From positions 1 through 64,000 of the forward strand of contig DASYNP010000010.1 of the NCBI GenBank assembly GCA_036008465.1: 64,000 nt of DNA, in the 5' to 3' direction. Positions 53,163 through 61,890 of the stretch are shown here, in pieces. The position numbers were made by a program, and so were the translations under genes. Numbering within the stretch: position 1 is the first letter of the stretch; the number at the start of each line of letters is the position of its first letter. Source of the stretch: DASPSM01 sp036008465 (GTDB taxonomy: Bacteria > Planctomycetota > Planctomycetia > Planctomycetales > Planctomycetaceae). Under the pieces are notes generated by a model. It was given only the letters and a program-made list of their open reading frames with translations. It had not been told where the DNA came from and searched no databases.

Positions 53163-55649
53163 ATGAAACCGGCGAATCCGTTACGACCGTATTCGTCCCT
53201 TAAGCTGCCGTTAAGAGCGGCGATCGTTGGATTCAGCCTGCTGGCATTTGCGCAGGGCGCTGAGCGTCCGCAACGACTCGTCGTCGAACCCAAGCGGGTC
53301 GAGCTGGCTGGCAATTTCGCGCGGGCCCAGTTGGTGGCTTCCGTCGCGGCTCCAATCTTCACCTCTTCAGATCGCAAGGTCGTTCGGGTCGATTCGCAGG
53401 GAGCGCTCTACGCAGTCGGCAACGGCACGGCGGAAATCGTCGTCACGCTCAAATCGTCGAGCGCAGTGTCGTCGGGTGCAGTGCCCTCGATCCGCGTGCC
53501 GGTGACCGTCAAAGATGTCGTCGCGCTGCCCAGCGTGAGTTACTCGCGCGACGTCGTTCCCATCATCAGCAAGGCGGGCTGCAACATGGGCGCCTGCCAC
53601 GCATCTCAATATGGAAAGGCGGGATTCAAGCTGTCGGTGTTCGGCTACGAGCCGACGCAGGATTATGCAGCCATCGTCCGCGACCGTTCCGAGCGACGCG
53701 TCAATTTTCTCGAGCCAGAGCAGAGCCTGCTATTGAAGAAGCCGACGCTCCAGGTTCCCCACGGCGGCGGGCGCCGAATGAAGATCGGCTCGACCGAGTA
53801 CCAGACGCTGGTGGCGTGGATCGCTTCGGGGGCGCCCGGTCCCAACCCTTCCGATCCGCAGGTGGCGCGAATCGTCGCCGGCCCCGCGCGCGCCATTTCT
53901 GTTCCCGGAGCCAAGCAGCAGATTCGCGTCGAGGCATTCTACACCGACGGCACGAGCCGCGATGTCACGGCGCTCGCCAAATTCGACTCCATGGACGAAG
54001 GCGTCCTGAGCGTCACACGCGACGGACTTGTGACGATCAACGGCAAGGGCCAAGCGCCGGCCCTGGTGCGGTACGAAGGCCAGGCGGCTACGTGCCTGTT
54101 CATGGTCCCGTATGCCGCCCACGTCGAGCTGACCGGCTGGAAGAACCAGAATTTCGTCGACGAACTGGCCGCGGCTAGGTTTCGCGAACTGGGGATCGAG
54201 CCGTCCGCTCTTTGCAGCGACGCGGCCTTCCTGCGACGGGCGTTTTTCGACGCGATCGGAACGCAGCCGACATTGGCAGAAGTGCGGGCCTTCTTGTCGT
54301 CGAAGGATCCAGCCAAGCGGACGAAGCTGGTTGACAGCCTGCTGGGTCTCACGGGCGATCCGCAGCGTGACGTGCACAACGACGCGTACGCCGCCTGGTG
54401 GACGCTCAAGTGGTCCGACCTGATTCGCAACCAGAGCAACGACCTGGGCGAACAGGGGATGTGGGCCTTTCACAACTGGTTGAGCGAATCGTTCCGATCG
54501 AACAAGCCGTTTAACCGGTTTGTGAAGGAATTGGTCACCGCGAAGGGTTCGATTTACAGCGTCGGCCCGGCCAACTTTTTCCGCGTGAACAGCAACCCGC
54601 AGGACTGTGCCGAGTCGACGGCCCAGCTCTTCTTGGGGGTGCGGCTCGGGTGCGCCAAGTGCCATCATCACCCGTTCGAGAAGTATGGGCAGGACGACTA
54701 CTATTCGTTTGCCTCGTTCTTCGCCCGCGTCGGCAGCAAGGGGAGCCAGGAGTTCGGACTGTTCGGCGGGGAGTCGGTGGTGATGGTCCGCGCGGGGGGC
54801 GAAGTGAGCAATCCCCGGACGGGCCGCGTGCTCAAGCCCAAACCGCTCGATGGGCCGGAAACCGATGATCCGCTCGATCGACGGGCCGCGCTGGCCCGCT
54901 GGCTGACTTCGCCCAAGAACGAGTACTTCGCGAAATCGGTGGTCAACCGCTACACCGCGTACCTGCTGGGACGGGGATTGGTCGATCCGGTCGATGACCT
55001 GCGGGCCACCAATCCGCCGAGCAATCCCGAGTTGATGGACGCGCTGGCCAGGCATTTCGTCGCGAGCGGCTTCGATCTCAAACAACTGCTGCGCGTCTTG
55101 ATGACGTCGCGGCTGTATCAGCTCGATTCGCAACCCACGCCAGCGAACGAGGCCGACCGACGGTTTTACAGCCACTTCAACGTCAAACGGCTATCGGCCG
55201 AGGCGCTCTTGGACGCGGTCGATGAGGCGACCGGCACCCCGACCAAGTTCACCAACCTGCCGCTGGGGACTCGGGCCATCGAACTGCCCGACGCCGAGTA
55301 TCAGGACTACTTCCTCAAGACGTTCGGCAAGCCGGTCCGAGCCAGCGTCTGCGAATGCGAGAGGTCGCCCGATGAAAGCCTCTCGCAGGCACTGCACACG
55401 CTCAACGGCGACGTCGTCACGGGCAAGATCGGCGCCGCAGGTGGGCGGATCGCCCAGCTCTTGGCCGCGAAGACCAGTCCGGAAAAGACGGTCGAGGACA
55501 TTTACTTGGCCACGCTGTCGCGCTATCCGACGCAGGACGAACGCCAGAACGTCGCTCGCTTCCTCAAAGAGAGCAAGAGCCCGCGGGAATGTTTTGAGGA
55601 CCTGCAATGGGCCCTCATCAACTCCAAAGAGTTCTTGTTTGTGCATTGA
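53163..55649 (+). CDS. PSCyt-type DUF1549/DUF1553 protein with Ig-like domain
   Basis: 828 residues. A signal segment at 15-32 is followed by a BIG_2-type Ig-like domain (35-117) and a cytochrome-like block CNMGACH (140-146). The DUF1549 region begins near 328 (FVDELAAARFRELGIEPS). CAKCHHHPFE near residue 496 is a CxxCH heme-binding site. DUF1553 (from about 560, LDRRAALARWLTSP.NEYFAKSVVNR) ends the protein. It is probably an exported, haem-bearing enzyme or binding protein used in polysaccharide or sulfate-ester breakdown. No such substrate is shown here. Confidence 0.93.
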   Translation: MKPANPLRPYSSLKLPLRAAIVGFSLLAFAQGAERPQRLVVEPKRVELAGNFARAQLVASVAAPIFTSSDRKVVRVDSQGALYAVGNGTAEIVVTLKSSSAVSSGAVPSIRVPVTVKDVVALPSVSYSRDVVPIISKAGCNMGACHASQYGKAGFKLSVFGYEPTQDYAAIVRDRSERRVNFLEPEQSLLLKKPTLQVPHGGGRRMKIGSTEYQTLVAWIASGAPGPNPSDPQVARIVAGPARAISVPGAKQQIRVEAFYTDGTSRDVTALAKFDSMDEGVLSVTRDGLVTINGKGQAPALVRYEGQAATCLFMVPYAAHVELTGWKNQNFVDELAAARFRELGIEPSALCSDAAFLRRAFFDAIGTQPTLAEVRAFLSSKDPAKRTKLVDSLLGLTGDPQRDVHNDAYAAWWTLKWSDLIRNQSNDLGEQGMWAFHNWLSESFRSNKPFNRFVKELVTAKGSIYSVGPANFFRVNSNPQDCAESTAQLFLGVRLGCAKCHHHPFEKYGQDDYYSFASFFARVGSKGSQEFGLFGGESVVMVRAGGEVSNPRTGRVLKPKPLDGPETDDPLDRRAALARWLTSPKNEYFAKSVVNRYTAYLLGRGLVDPVDDLRATNPPSNPELMDALARHFVASGFDLKQLLRVLMTSRLYQLDSQPTPANEADRRFYSHFNVKRLSAEALLDAVDEATGTPTKFTNLPLGTRAIELPDAEYQDYFLKTFGKPVRASVCECERSPDESLSQALHTLNGDVVTGKIGAAGGRIAQLLAAKTSPEKTVEDIYLATLSRYPTQDERQNVARFLKESKSPRECFEDLQWALINSKEFLFVH

Positions 55650-55680
55650 TCCCCAGGGATTGCGCCGCGAAAGGTTCGGA

Positions 55681-57993
55681 ATGATTCGACGTATGGCCCT
55701 CGCTGTAATCGCCATGCTACCGGTCGCTGGTCTCGCAATGGCCGACGGCACGTCGTACCCAATGGTGATGAGCTTGCGGCCGGTCGCGATTCAGGCGGGC
55801 ACCACGGCCGAGATGACTGTGCACTCCCGCTACTCGATGGAAGGCTCTTACCGCATTTTGATCAGCGGCTCGGGGGTGACGGGTCAGGTCGTCAACGATT
55901 CGTCGTCAAAACCTGCGGCAGCCACGGCGCAAGCCAGTCCGACCGCGAAGGGATCGACGGCCGTTAAGAACGCCTCCCTCACAAAAAAAACCGCCGCAGC
56001 CGAGAAGAGCGTCGCTGCCGCGTCGACGGCCGCCAACAAGACGGTCAACAAATCGACCACGGCCCCAAAATCGCTGACCGTCCAAAAAGCGTCGACGACA
56101 AAGAAGTCGGCCACAGCCCGTGCCACCCGCCGGCAACGGCGATCGGCCGTTGAGTCGCTGACCGTTCGTTTTCGCGCTGACGCCGACGCGATGCCCGGTG
56201 TGCGCGATTTCCGTGTCGCATCGGCGCACGGCGCGAGTACGGTCGGACAGCTGGTCGTCGTCCAGGACCCAGTCGTGGCGGAGACCGACGGGGACAACAA
56301 TTCGATCGAAAAAGCGCAGCCGATTCCCATTCCATCGGCGGTCTGCGGAGCCATCGATCGAGGCGAGGACCGCGATTACTACAAGTTCCACATCGTGGCC
56401 GGACGCTCGCTCATGTTCCGCGTGCGCGGCATGCTGCTCGAGGACCGCATCCACGATCTGCAAAATCACCTCGACCCGATTCTGACGCTGCGCGGCCCCA
56501 ACGGTTCGACGATCGCGGTCGCCGACAACGACATCGCCGGCGATCCGCTCCTCGTTCAGCGATTCGATCGCACGGGCGATTACACGCTCGAGATCCGCGA
56601 CGTCCGCTACAAGGGGGACCGCAATTGGGTGTATTGCATCGAAATCAACGATCGGCCCTTCGTGCGCACGGTCTTTCCCTTGGGAGTGGCGGCCGGAAAG
56701 CCGGCGGCATTCACTCCCGTCGGTTACCAGCTCCCCTCGGCCGGCTCCTTCCAGTGGCTCGTGCCGGCCAATTGGGCGGCCGGACTGCACGAAATGCAGT
56801 TACCGCTCGGCGATCGACGCGCGAACCCGACGTCAGTCGTGGTGAGTGACGTGTCGCTGGTCAGTGAGGTCGCTGGCTCGCACGATTCGGTGAAGACGGC
56901 CCAGTCAGTGACAGCGCCCGCCGGAATTAACGGCCGCGTGCTCAAAGAGGGCGAGAGCGACGTCTTCGCCTTTCAAGCCAAGCGAGGTCAGGCGTTGAGC
57001 TTCGAGGTCTTTTCGCGCCGTGCCGGCTCGCCGCTCGATTCGGCGATTCGGATTCTTGACGCCCAGGGTCGAACGCTGCTCGAAGGGGACGATTCTGCGG
57101 AAGAGGGCCGCATGTCGGCCGACGCGTCGATCGAAGGCTGGAGCCCGCCGGCCGACGGTACCTACGCGATTGAAATCCGCGACCTGCTGCAGCGCGGCGG
57201 ACCAGAATTCGTCTACTTCTTGAAAATCACCCGAGCAGAGCCTCGATTCGAACTCACGCTCGACACCGACAAAACCGAGCTCTCGCCCGGCACGAGCGGC
57301 GTGATTTTTGTGAACGCGGTGCGCAGAAACGGTTTCGACCGCGACATTTCGCTCACGGTGGACGGCCTGCCGCCGGGAGTCACCGCTTTCTGCGGCCGCA
57401 TCCCGGCCGGCCAGCGCGATGGCTGCGTGATCCTCACGGCCGCCGGGAATGCGAAGCCGACGATGGACAACGTCGTAGTGCGGGGCAGCGCAACGCACAA
57501 GCGGGCCGCCGGCACGACTGCCGCAATCACCGCGGTCGCCTTGCCGATGGAGGAGATTTATCTCCCCGGCGGCGGGCGGGGCCACATGCCGGTCGAAGCG
57601 CACGCGGTCGCGGTCGGCGAGCCGGGCGACTTGCGGTCGGTCAAGCTCAGCACCGATTCGATCATGCTCAAACCGGGCTCCACGGCGCGGGTGGACGTGG
57701 TGATCGAACGGGCCCCCGGATTTACCGAAAACGTACTGCTCGACCCAAAGTTCGACCATCTGGGTCGAATCTTCGGCGACACGCTGCCCCTCGGCGTCGA
57801 TCTCGACGACAAAGCCAGCAAGACGCTGCTGACCGGCACCGAGACGCGCGGTTACCTCACGTTCCGCGCACAGCCCACGGCCAAGCCGGTCGCGAGACGG
57901 CCGGTTTCAGTGATGGCCAATGTCTCGATCAACTTCGTGATGAAGGCGACGTACAGCAGCCAGCCGCTGTTTGTGACGACGCTGCCGAAGTAG
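55681..57993 (+). CDS. PPC-domain secreted protein with histone-H1-like basic linker
   Basis: 770 residues; the ATG at 55681 follows AAAGG by about 7 bases. A signal peptide is followed by a short N-domain. At 74-156 comes a Lys/Ala/Ser/Thr-rich linker with 12 Lys, 5 Arg and only one Glu, like histone H1/AlgP tails. Two pre-peptidase C-terminal (PPC) beta-sandwich domains follow (about 195-300 and 395-510), then an Ig-like stretch (LTLDTDKTELSPGTSG...). The PSCyt gene ends 31 bases upstream, so the two are probably co-expressed and may act together outside the cell. Confidence 0.85.
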   Translation: MIRRMALAVIAMLPVAGLAMADGTSYPMVMSLRPVAIQAGTTAEMTVHSRYSMEGSYRILISGSGVTGQVVNDSSSKPAAATAQASPTAKGSTAVKNASLTKKTAAAEKSVAAASTAANKTVNKSTTAPKSLTVQKASTTKKSATARATRRQRRSAVESLTVRFRADADAMPGVRDFRVASAHGASTVGQLVVVQDPVVAETDGDNNSIEKAQPIPIPSAVCGAIDRGEDRDYYKFHIVAGRSLMFRVRGMLLEDRIHDLQNHLDPILTLRGPNGSTIAVADNDIAGDPLLVQRFDRTGDYTLEIRDVRYKGDRNWVYCIEINDRPFVRTVFPLGVAAGKPAAFTPVGYQLPSAGSFQWLVPANWAAGLHEMQLPLGDRRANPTSVVVSDVSLVSEVAGSHDSVKTAQSVTAPAGINGRVLKEGESDVFAFQAKRGQALSFEVFSRRAGSPLDSAIRILDAQGRTLLEGDDSAEEGRMSADASIEGWSPPADGTYAIEIRDLLQRGGPEFVYFLKITRAEPRFELTLDTDKTELSPGTSGVIFVNAVRRNGFDRDISLTVDGLPPGVTAFCGRIPAGQRDGCVILTAAGNAKPTMDNVVVRGSATHKRAAGTTAAITAVALPMEEIYLPGGGRGHMPVEAHAVAVGEPGDLRSVKLSTDSIMLKPGSTARVDVVIERAPGFTENVLLDPKFDHLGRIFGDTLPLGVDLDDKASKTLLTGTETRGYLTFRAQPTAKPVARRPVSVMANVSINFVMKATYSSQPLFVTTLPK

Positions 57994-58095
57994 GGTGGGA
58001 CAAGGCCGCCGAAGGTCCGCCGCGGCGGACCGGCCCACCAATTTTCCCACCAAGGGATGGCGGGCCTGCGCCCGCTGCGCGGGCTGGTCCCACCC
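57993..58095. repeat. palindromic intergenic element, copy C
   Basis: Outer arms gggtgggac (57993-58001) and gtcccaccc (58087-58095) pair perfectly. Inside are an 18-base palindrome ggtccgccgcggcggacc (58014-58031) and a hairpin gcccgc/gcgggc (58070-58084). The first arm starts at the last base of the PPC gene's TAG stop. It lies between convergent genes and could terminate both. Confidence 0.7.
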
Positions 58096-58106
58096 GACGT
58101 CAGAGC

Positions 58107-59264
58107 TTACCTGCGCGGGACTTGGGCTCGGACGATCACATAGTTGCCGAGTGGCTCGGTAGAGACTCTGACGAACCACTGCGGCAATTGCTCCGTGTAC
58201 CAGTCGGTGCGCTTCGTTACGAATAACGCGGTGCCCGAGGGTTTGAGCGCTCGGGCCGCGCAGCCGGCAAAGATCTCCGCGATCCGGAAATTCGAGTAGT
58301 AGGGCGGATTGGCCAGCACGAGGTCAAATTCCGCGGCGGGGATTTCACCTGATGCGTGCGCCTCGGTCGTGCTCAGTCGCACGTCGAGATTTGAAAGACC
58401 GTTGAGTGCTGCACCCCGCTTGGTGCACTCGACGGCCCGCGCATTGGAATCGACAGCCAGCACGCGCACTGCGGGTGCGCGGAATGCCGCCGCCAGCGAC
58501 ACGACTCCCGACCCGCAGCCGAGCTCCAGGACCTGCTGACCCGGCTCGATGACGGAGGCGCGCAGCAGGGCCCGGGCGCCGCCGTCGACCTGCCGGTGGC
58601 TGAATACGCTCGGCCGGCTCAACGCTTGAATCAGCCGGCCCTGGTCGCGGAATGCCAGTCTACACTCGAAGTTCTTTCGCTTTTTGAGCGGCTCGGTCTT
58701 GATCGCCTTGAACAGCGTTCCGCGTTCAACCGGCCGCCGGGTGACTTTTGAGAATAGCTTTCGCAGCTCGCCATGCAGCCAGACATCGCTCGGATTATCG
58801 GTCGCCGCGAGCATTGTGCCCCCTTCGCGGAGCCGCTCGTGCCCCGACTGCAGCCAGTCGCGCACCAACTCCGCTTCGCCCGAAGTCGAGACCGGCAAAA
58901 CAACCGCGTCGAAGGGCCCGTCGGGGAAGTCGGCCGCACACTCGAGTCGCAGGTTCGGCAGGGCGTCGACATGCTGCAATCGAGCCTGCTCGAGCGCGTA
59001 AAGATCGAGGAAAGAGCAGCGGACGTCTGATGTGGCGTCGGCCCGTGCCGCTGCCGCGGCGAATTGCGCCCGCCCCACGGAGGTGCACAGAATCCGGCCG
59101 GGTGGCACTTCGCCGAGCGCGTCGATCAGGATCTGCTCTGCCGGGCGAGGAGTCAGCGGGCGCTGGGATTGATCGGCATCGACGCTTGCCTCAGGCGTCG
59201 GCGCGATCCCGTTCGGGGCACGCGATCTCGTGCGGCGCGGTTGCGTGCGACGGGGGCGCGACAC
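58107..59264 (-). CDS. RsmC/RlmG-like methyltransferase (duplicated Rossmann fold)
   Basis: 385 residues with a GTG start at 59262-59264, one base after the stop of the upstream rRNA methyltransferase gene. The N-terminal half is a degenerate, non-catalytic fold. The C-terminal half has VLELGCGSGVVSLAAAFRAP and VLAVDSNARAVECTKRGAALNG. LVLANPPYYS is the guanine-N2 methyltransferase motif. Such proteins methylate 16S G1207 or 23S G1835. Which site is modified here is unknown. Arg-rich residues 2-16 are odd and may not belong to the mature domain. Confidence 0.85.
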   Translation of the reverse strand: MSRPRRTQPRRTRSRAPNGIAPTPEASVDADQSQRPLTPRPAEQILIDALGEVPPGRILCTSVGRAQFAAAAARADATSDVRCSFLDLYALEQARLQHVDALPNLRLECAADFPDGPFDAVVLPVSTSGEAELVRDWLQSGHERLREGGTMLAATDNPSDVWLHGELRKLFSKVTRRPVERGTLFKAIKTEPLKKRKNFECRLAFRDQGRLIQALSRPSVFSHRQVDGGARALLRASVIEPGQQVLELGCGSGVVSLAAAFRAPAVRVLAVDSNARAVECTKRGAALNGLSNLDVRLSTTEAHASGEIPAAEFDLVLANPPYYSNFRIAEIFAGCAARALKPSGTALFVTKRTDWYTEQLPQWFVRVSTEPLGNYVIVRAQVPRR

Positions 59265-59265
59265 G

Positions 59266-60489
59266 TCAGGCAACCCGGCAGATGTAGCATTTGAGATAGC
59301 CGCCCTCGAGGCAGTGCACCGAGATTGGATGGTCGGGCGCCTGTCCGCGCGACTCGAGAATCTGAATCGGACGGCCCGTGCGCTGCGAGACCGCGGCAAG
59401 CACGGCAACGAAATCGTCGCGGCCGACGAGGCCCGAGCAACTGCACGTCACGAGGATGCCGCCCGGCTTGAGGACGCGAACGGCCAGCTCATTCAGGCTG
59501 TGATAACCGCGAAGCGCCTTGGCAATGCCGGCCCGATGACGGGTCATCTTGGGCGGATCGAGAATCACGCTGTCGAAGGATTCGCCGCCCGCGGCTGCCA
59601 GCCGCTCGAGTGCCTCAAAGGCGTCCGACTTTTCAAGCTGCATCGCGCTCGAGACCTCGTTCAACTCGGCGTTCGCGCGAGCCAGCGATAATGCAGATTC
59701 TGACGCATCCACCGCGTGGACGGCGCGGGCACCGCCCCGCTTGAGCGCCGCGATACCAAATGCTCCGGTGTAGCAGAACAGGTCGAGCACCCGATGTCCG
59801 GCCATGTAGCGGGCCGCGGCCGTTCGGTTTTCGCGCTGATCGAGATAGAAACCTGTTTTGTGTCCCTGCACGACATCAACGCCGAAGCGCAGGCCGTTCT
59901 CGACCACAAACAGCGGACGGGGCGGCTCCTCGCCCCGCGCGAGCCCGTCGGCCAGCTCGAGGTTCTCGCTTTCGCGCATCCCTTTTTCGGTCCGCAGCCA
60001 GATGCCCCGCGGCTTGAGTCGCGACTCGAGCAAATCGAAAATTTCCTCGCGCCGTTGCCAAAGACCTAGAGCCGTGAACTGCACCAACAGCCAGTCGCCG
60101 TAACGGTCGACGACCAGGCCAGACAATGCGTCCGCTTCGCTGAACACCACTCGGCAGGCGTTTTCGGCGTCGAACGGACCGTAAATCGATCGCCGCATTG
60201 CAATCGCCGAATCCAGGCGAGCGGCCCACAGATCGGCGTCGAGGCACTCTGATTCCGTCCAGGAGTAGAGCCGCACGCGGATTTGGCTGGCCGGATTGTA
60301 GAGTCCGGCAGCGATGAACTGTCCGTCGGAGGCGTAGAGCGCCACTTCGCTGCCCGGCGCGGGTTCGCCTTCGACGCGCTCGATCGCTCCGGCAAACACC
60401 CAGGGATGATGGCCGAAAAAGGGGAGCGCTCGCCGCGGCTTGAGGCGGACCTTGGGCGGCGACTTGGGTTCGGAGGTGATCGCGGACAC
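59266..60489 (-). CDS. rlmI: class I SAM-dependent rRNA methyltransferase with PUA domain (RlmI-like)
   Basis: 407 residues with a GTG start. A PUA domain at about 10-90 (RALPFFGHHPWVFAGAIERVEG) and an EEHEE domain precede the catalytic part. GHRVLDLFCYTGAFGIAALKRG is the SAM motif, and FDSVILDPPKMTRH holds the DPPK motif of m5C-type enzymes. It is likely 23S m5C1962 methylation. Its stop is followed one base later by the RsmC-like gene, a probable two-gene ribosome-modification unit. Confidence 0.92.
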   Translation of the reverse strand: MSAITSEPKSPPKVRLKPRRALPFFGHHPWVFAGAIERVEGEPAPGSEVALYASDGQFIAAGLYNPASQIRVRLYSWTESECLDADLWAARLDSAIAMRRSIYGPFDAENACRVVFSEADALSGLVVDRYGDWLLVQFTALGLWQRREEIFDLLESRLKPRGIWLRTEKGMRESENLELADGLARGEEPPRPLFVVENGLRFGVDVVQGHKTGFYLDQRENRTAAARYMAGHRVLDLFCYTGAFGIAALKRGGARAVHAVDASESALSLARANAELNEVSSAMQLEKSDAFEALERLAAAGGESFDSVILDPPKMTRHRAGIAKALRGYHSLNELAVRVLKPGGILVTCSCSGLVGRDDFVAVLAAVSQRTGRPIQILESRGQAPDHPISVHCLEGGYLKCYICRVA

Positions 60490-60528
60490 GGGAGCAGTCT
60501 TTACGGAATGTGCGTGGAGTTTCGCGCG

Positions 60529-61002
60529 TCAATGCGCCTGGACGGAGGGCCGATACAGCTCGACCTCGGCCATGTACGCCAGCAGGCGGTCCCGCTCGTT
60601 CGTCAAATGGCGCACGCGCAACAGCGATTTGACGCGAGTCTTCAGCTCGAGGTTGTTGACGGGCTTGGTCAAAAAATCATCGCAGCCGGCCCGGACCGCC
60701 TTTTCGATATCCCCTTGCTCATTGAGGGCCGTCACCATCAGCACGGGAATATCCTTGGTCCGCGGGTTGGACTTCATCCACTGGCAGACTTCGTACCCGC
60801 TGAGCTTGGGCATCATGATGTCCAACAGCACGAGGTCAGGCTGCAACTCCTCGACCCGTTTCATCGCCTGCTGGCCGTCGTACGCGACCGCCAGCTCGTA
60901 TCCCTCGTCCGCCAGGTACGCGTCGATCAACTCACAGTTCTGGACGTTGTCATCCGCGATCAGGATCTTCGAGGCGGGGGATTTGGATTCGTCGAATTTC
61001 AT
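60529..61002 (-). CDS. response regulator receiver protein (single REC domain)
   Basis: 157 residues. ILIADDNV (acidic pocket Asp17/Asp18), VLLDIMMPKLSGYE with phosphoacceptor Asp61, Thr91 (LMVTAL) and Lys113 (LTKPV) form a complete REC domain. A helical tail of about 35 residues (VKSLLRVRHLTNERDRLLAYMAEVEL) follows, so it is longer than CheY and resembles the receiver of PleD/DivK relatives. No kinase gene is adjacent. Confidence 0.9.
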   Translation of the reverse strand: MKFDESKSPASKILIADDNVQNCELIDAYLADEGYELAVAYDGQQAMKRVEELQPDLVLLDIMMPKLSGYEVCQWMKSNPRTKDIPVLMVTALNEQGDIEKAVRAGCDDFLTKPVNNLELKTRVKSLLRVRHLTNERDRLLAYMAEVELYRPSVQAH

Positions 61003-61133
61003 ACGCGGGCGTCCCTGCGAAAGATTCGGTTCGATCGATGGACAAACACTTCACGACGACAGGACACGAGAAATCTGTCCTCGAAAGGGCGGAAAGCCGG
61101 CGACTCCTTCGCGGCTTCGAGTGCGCTTCGGCA

Positions 61134-61796
61134 TTATAAGTCTTCGGCCCGACGGGTGGTATCCCGCGGCGGCGTGGCGGCGATCAAACGCCGCAGCAAA
61201 AGCTCGTTGACACGGCCGCGGAACCGCACTTTTCCGTCCAGCTCGACGACAGGTACGCAAGTCGAAAATCGCCCGATCAGGTCGGGATCCTTGTCGATTT
61301 CGACTTCCGTGATCGGCGGAAGATAGCCACTGTACCGGTCAAGCACCTCCCGGGCCTCCTCGCATAAATGGCACCCCGCACGCGTATAGAGCACAAGCCG
61401 CGTGAAGCGCGGACCGGCAATCCCGAGCCCTTTCGCCGAAAACGGCGCAGGACGCCTCGCCGCCGCACGAACTCTGGCATTCTGGCCGCTGGCCCTCTCA
61501 TTGTTGTCGTCGCGAAGCAGATACCAACCCCCACCGAGTGCAATCAATCCGCCGGCCACCCAAAGCGTCCGGTCGATATACCAGGATCGCGGCATCGAGA
61601 GGGGCAACTCTGCGGGATCGATCAGCAACAGACCCAACAGCCCGATTCCGAGGAACAACAGGAGTGAACCAAGCGCCGAGCGGCCACGCGCGGACAGCGA
61701 CATGGCCTCCTCGGGGGCGGTCTCCTTTCCTTTCGCTGCAGGTATGTCCACGCCTGAAGCGCTGTCAGTGCTTGGCCTAATCAGGTCACGCTCCAT
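61134..61796 (-). CDS. membrane protein with C-terminal glutaredoxin-like (DUF836) domain
   Basis: 220 residues. Two membrane helices lie at about 41-60 and 77-94. The last 85 residues form a thioredoxin-fold: RLVLYTRAGCHLCEEAREVLDRY with the CxxC at Cys142/Cys145, then a cis-Pro at CVPVVELDGKVRFRG. A membrane-tethered thiol oxidoreductase is likely. The combination of a two-helix anchor with a DUF836 domain is not the usual soluble form. The ATG at 61794-61796 is one option, and a Met at residue 32 another. Confidence 0.8.
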   Translation of the reverse strand: MERDLIRPSTDSASGVDIPAAKGKETAPEEAMSLSARGRSALGSLLLFLGIGLLGLLLIDPAELPLSMPRSWYIDRTLWVAGGLIALGGGWYLLRDDNNERASGQNARVRAAARRPAPFSAKGLGIAGPRFTRLVLYTRAGCHLCEEAREVLDRYSGYLPPITEVEIDKDPDLIGRFSTCVPVVELDGKVRFRGRVNELLLRRLIAATPPRDTTRRAEDL

Positions 61797-61890
61797 CAAA
61801 TGAATCGCGCTAGTTCGGCCCACCGGCGGGTGCTAGTCTAATGAACGCGGCTGTTGCGCAAGCGAGCGGACCGCGCACGGTGGGATGTTT

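Noticed and set aside
60283..61326. Plus-strand open frame across the rlmI and response-regulator genes
   Set aside because: Antisense to two well-conserved genes and without domain motifs.
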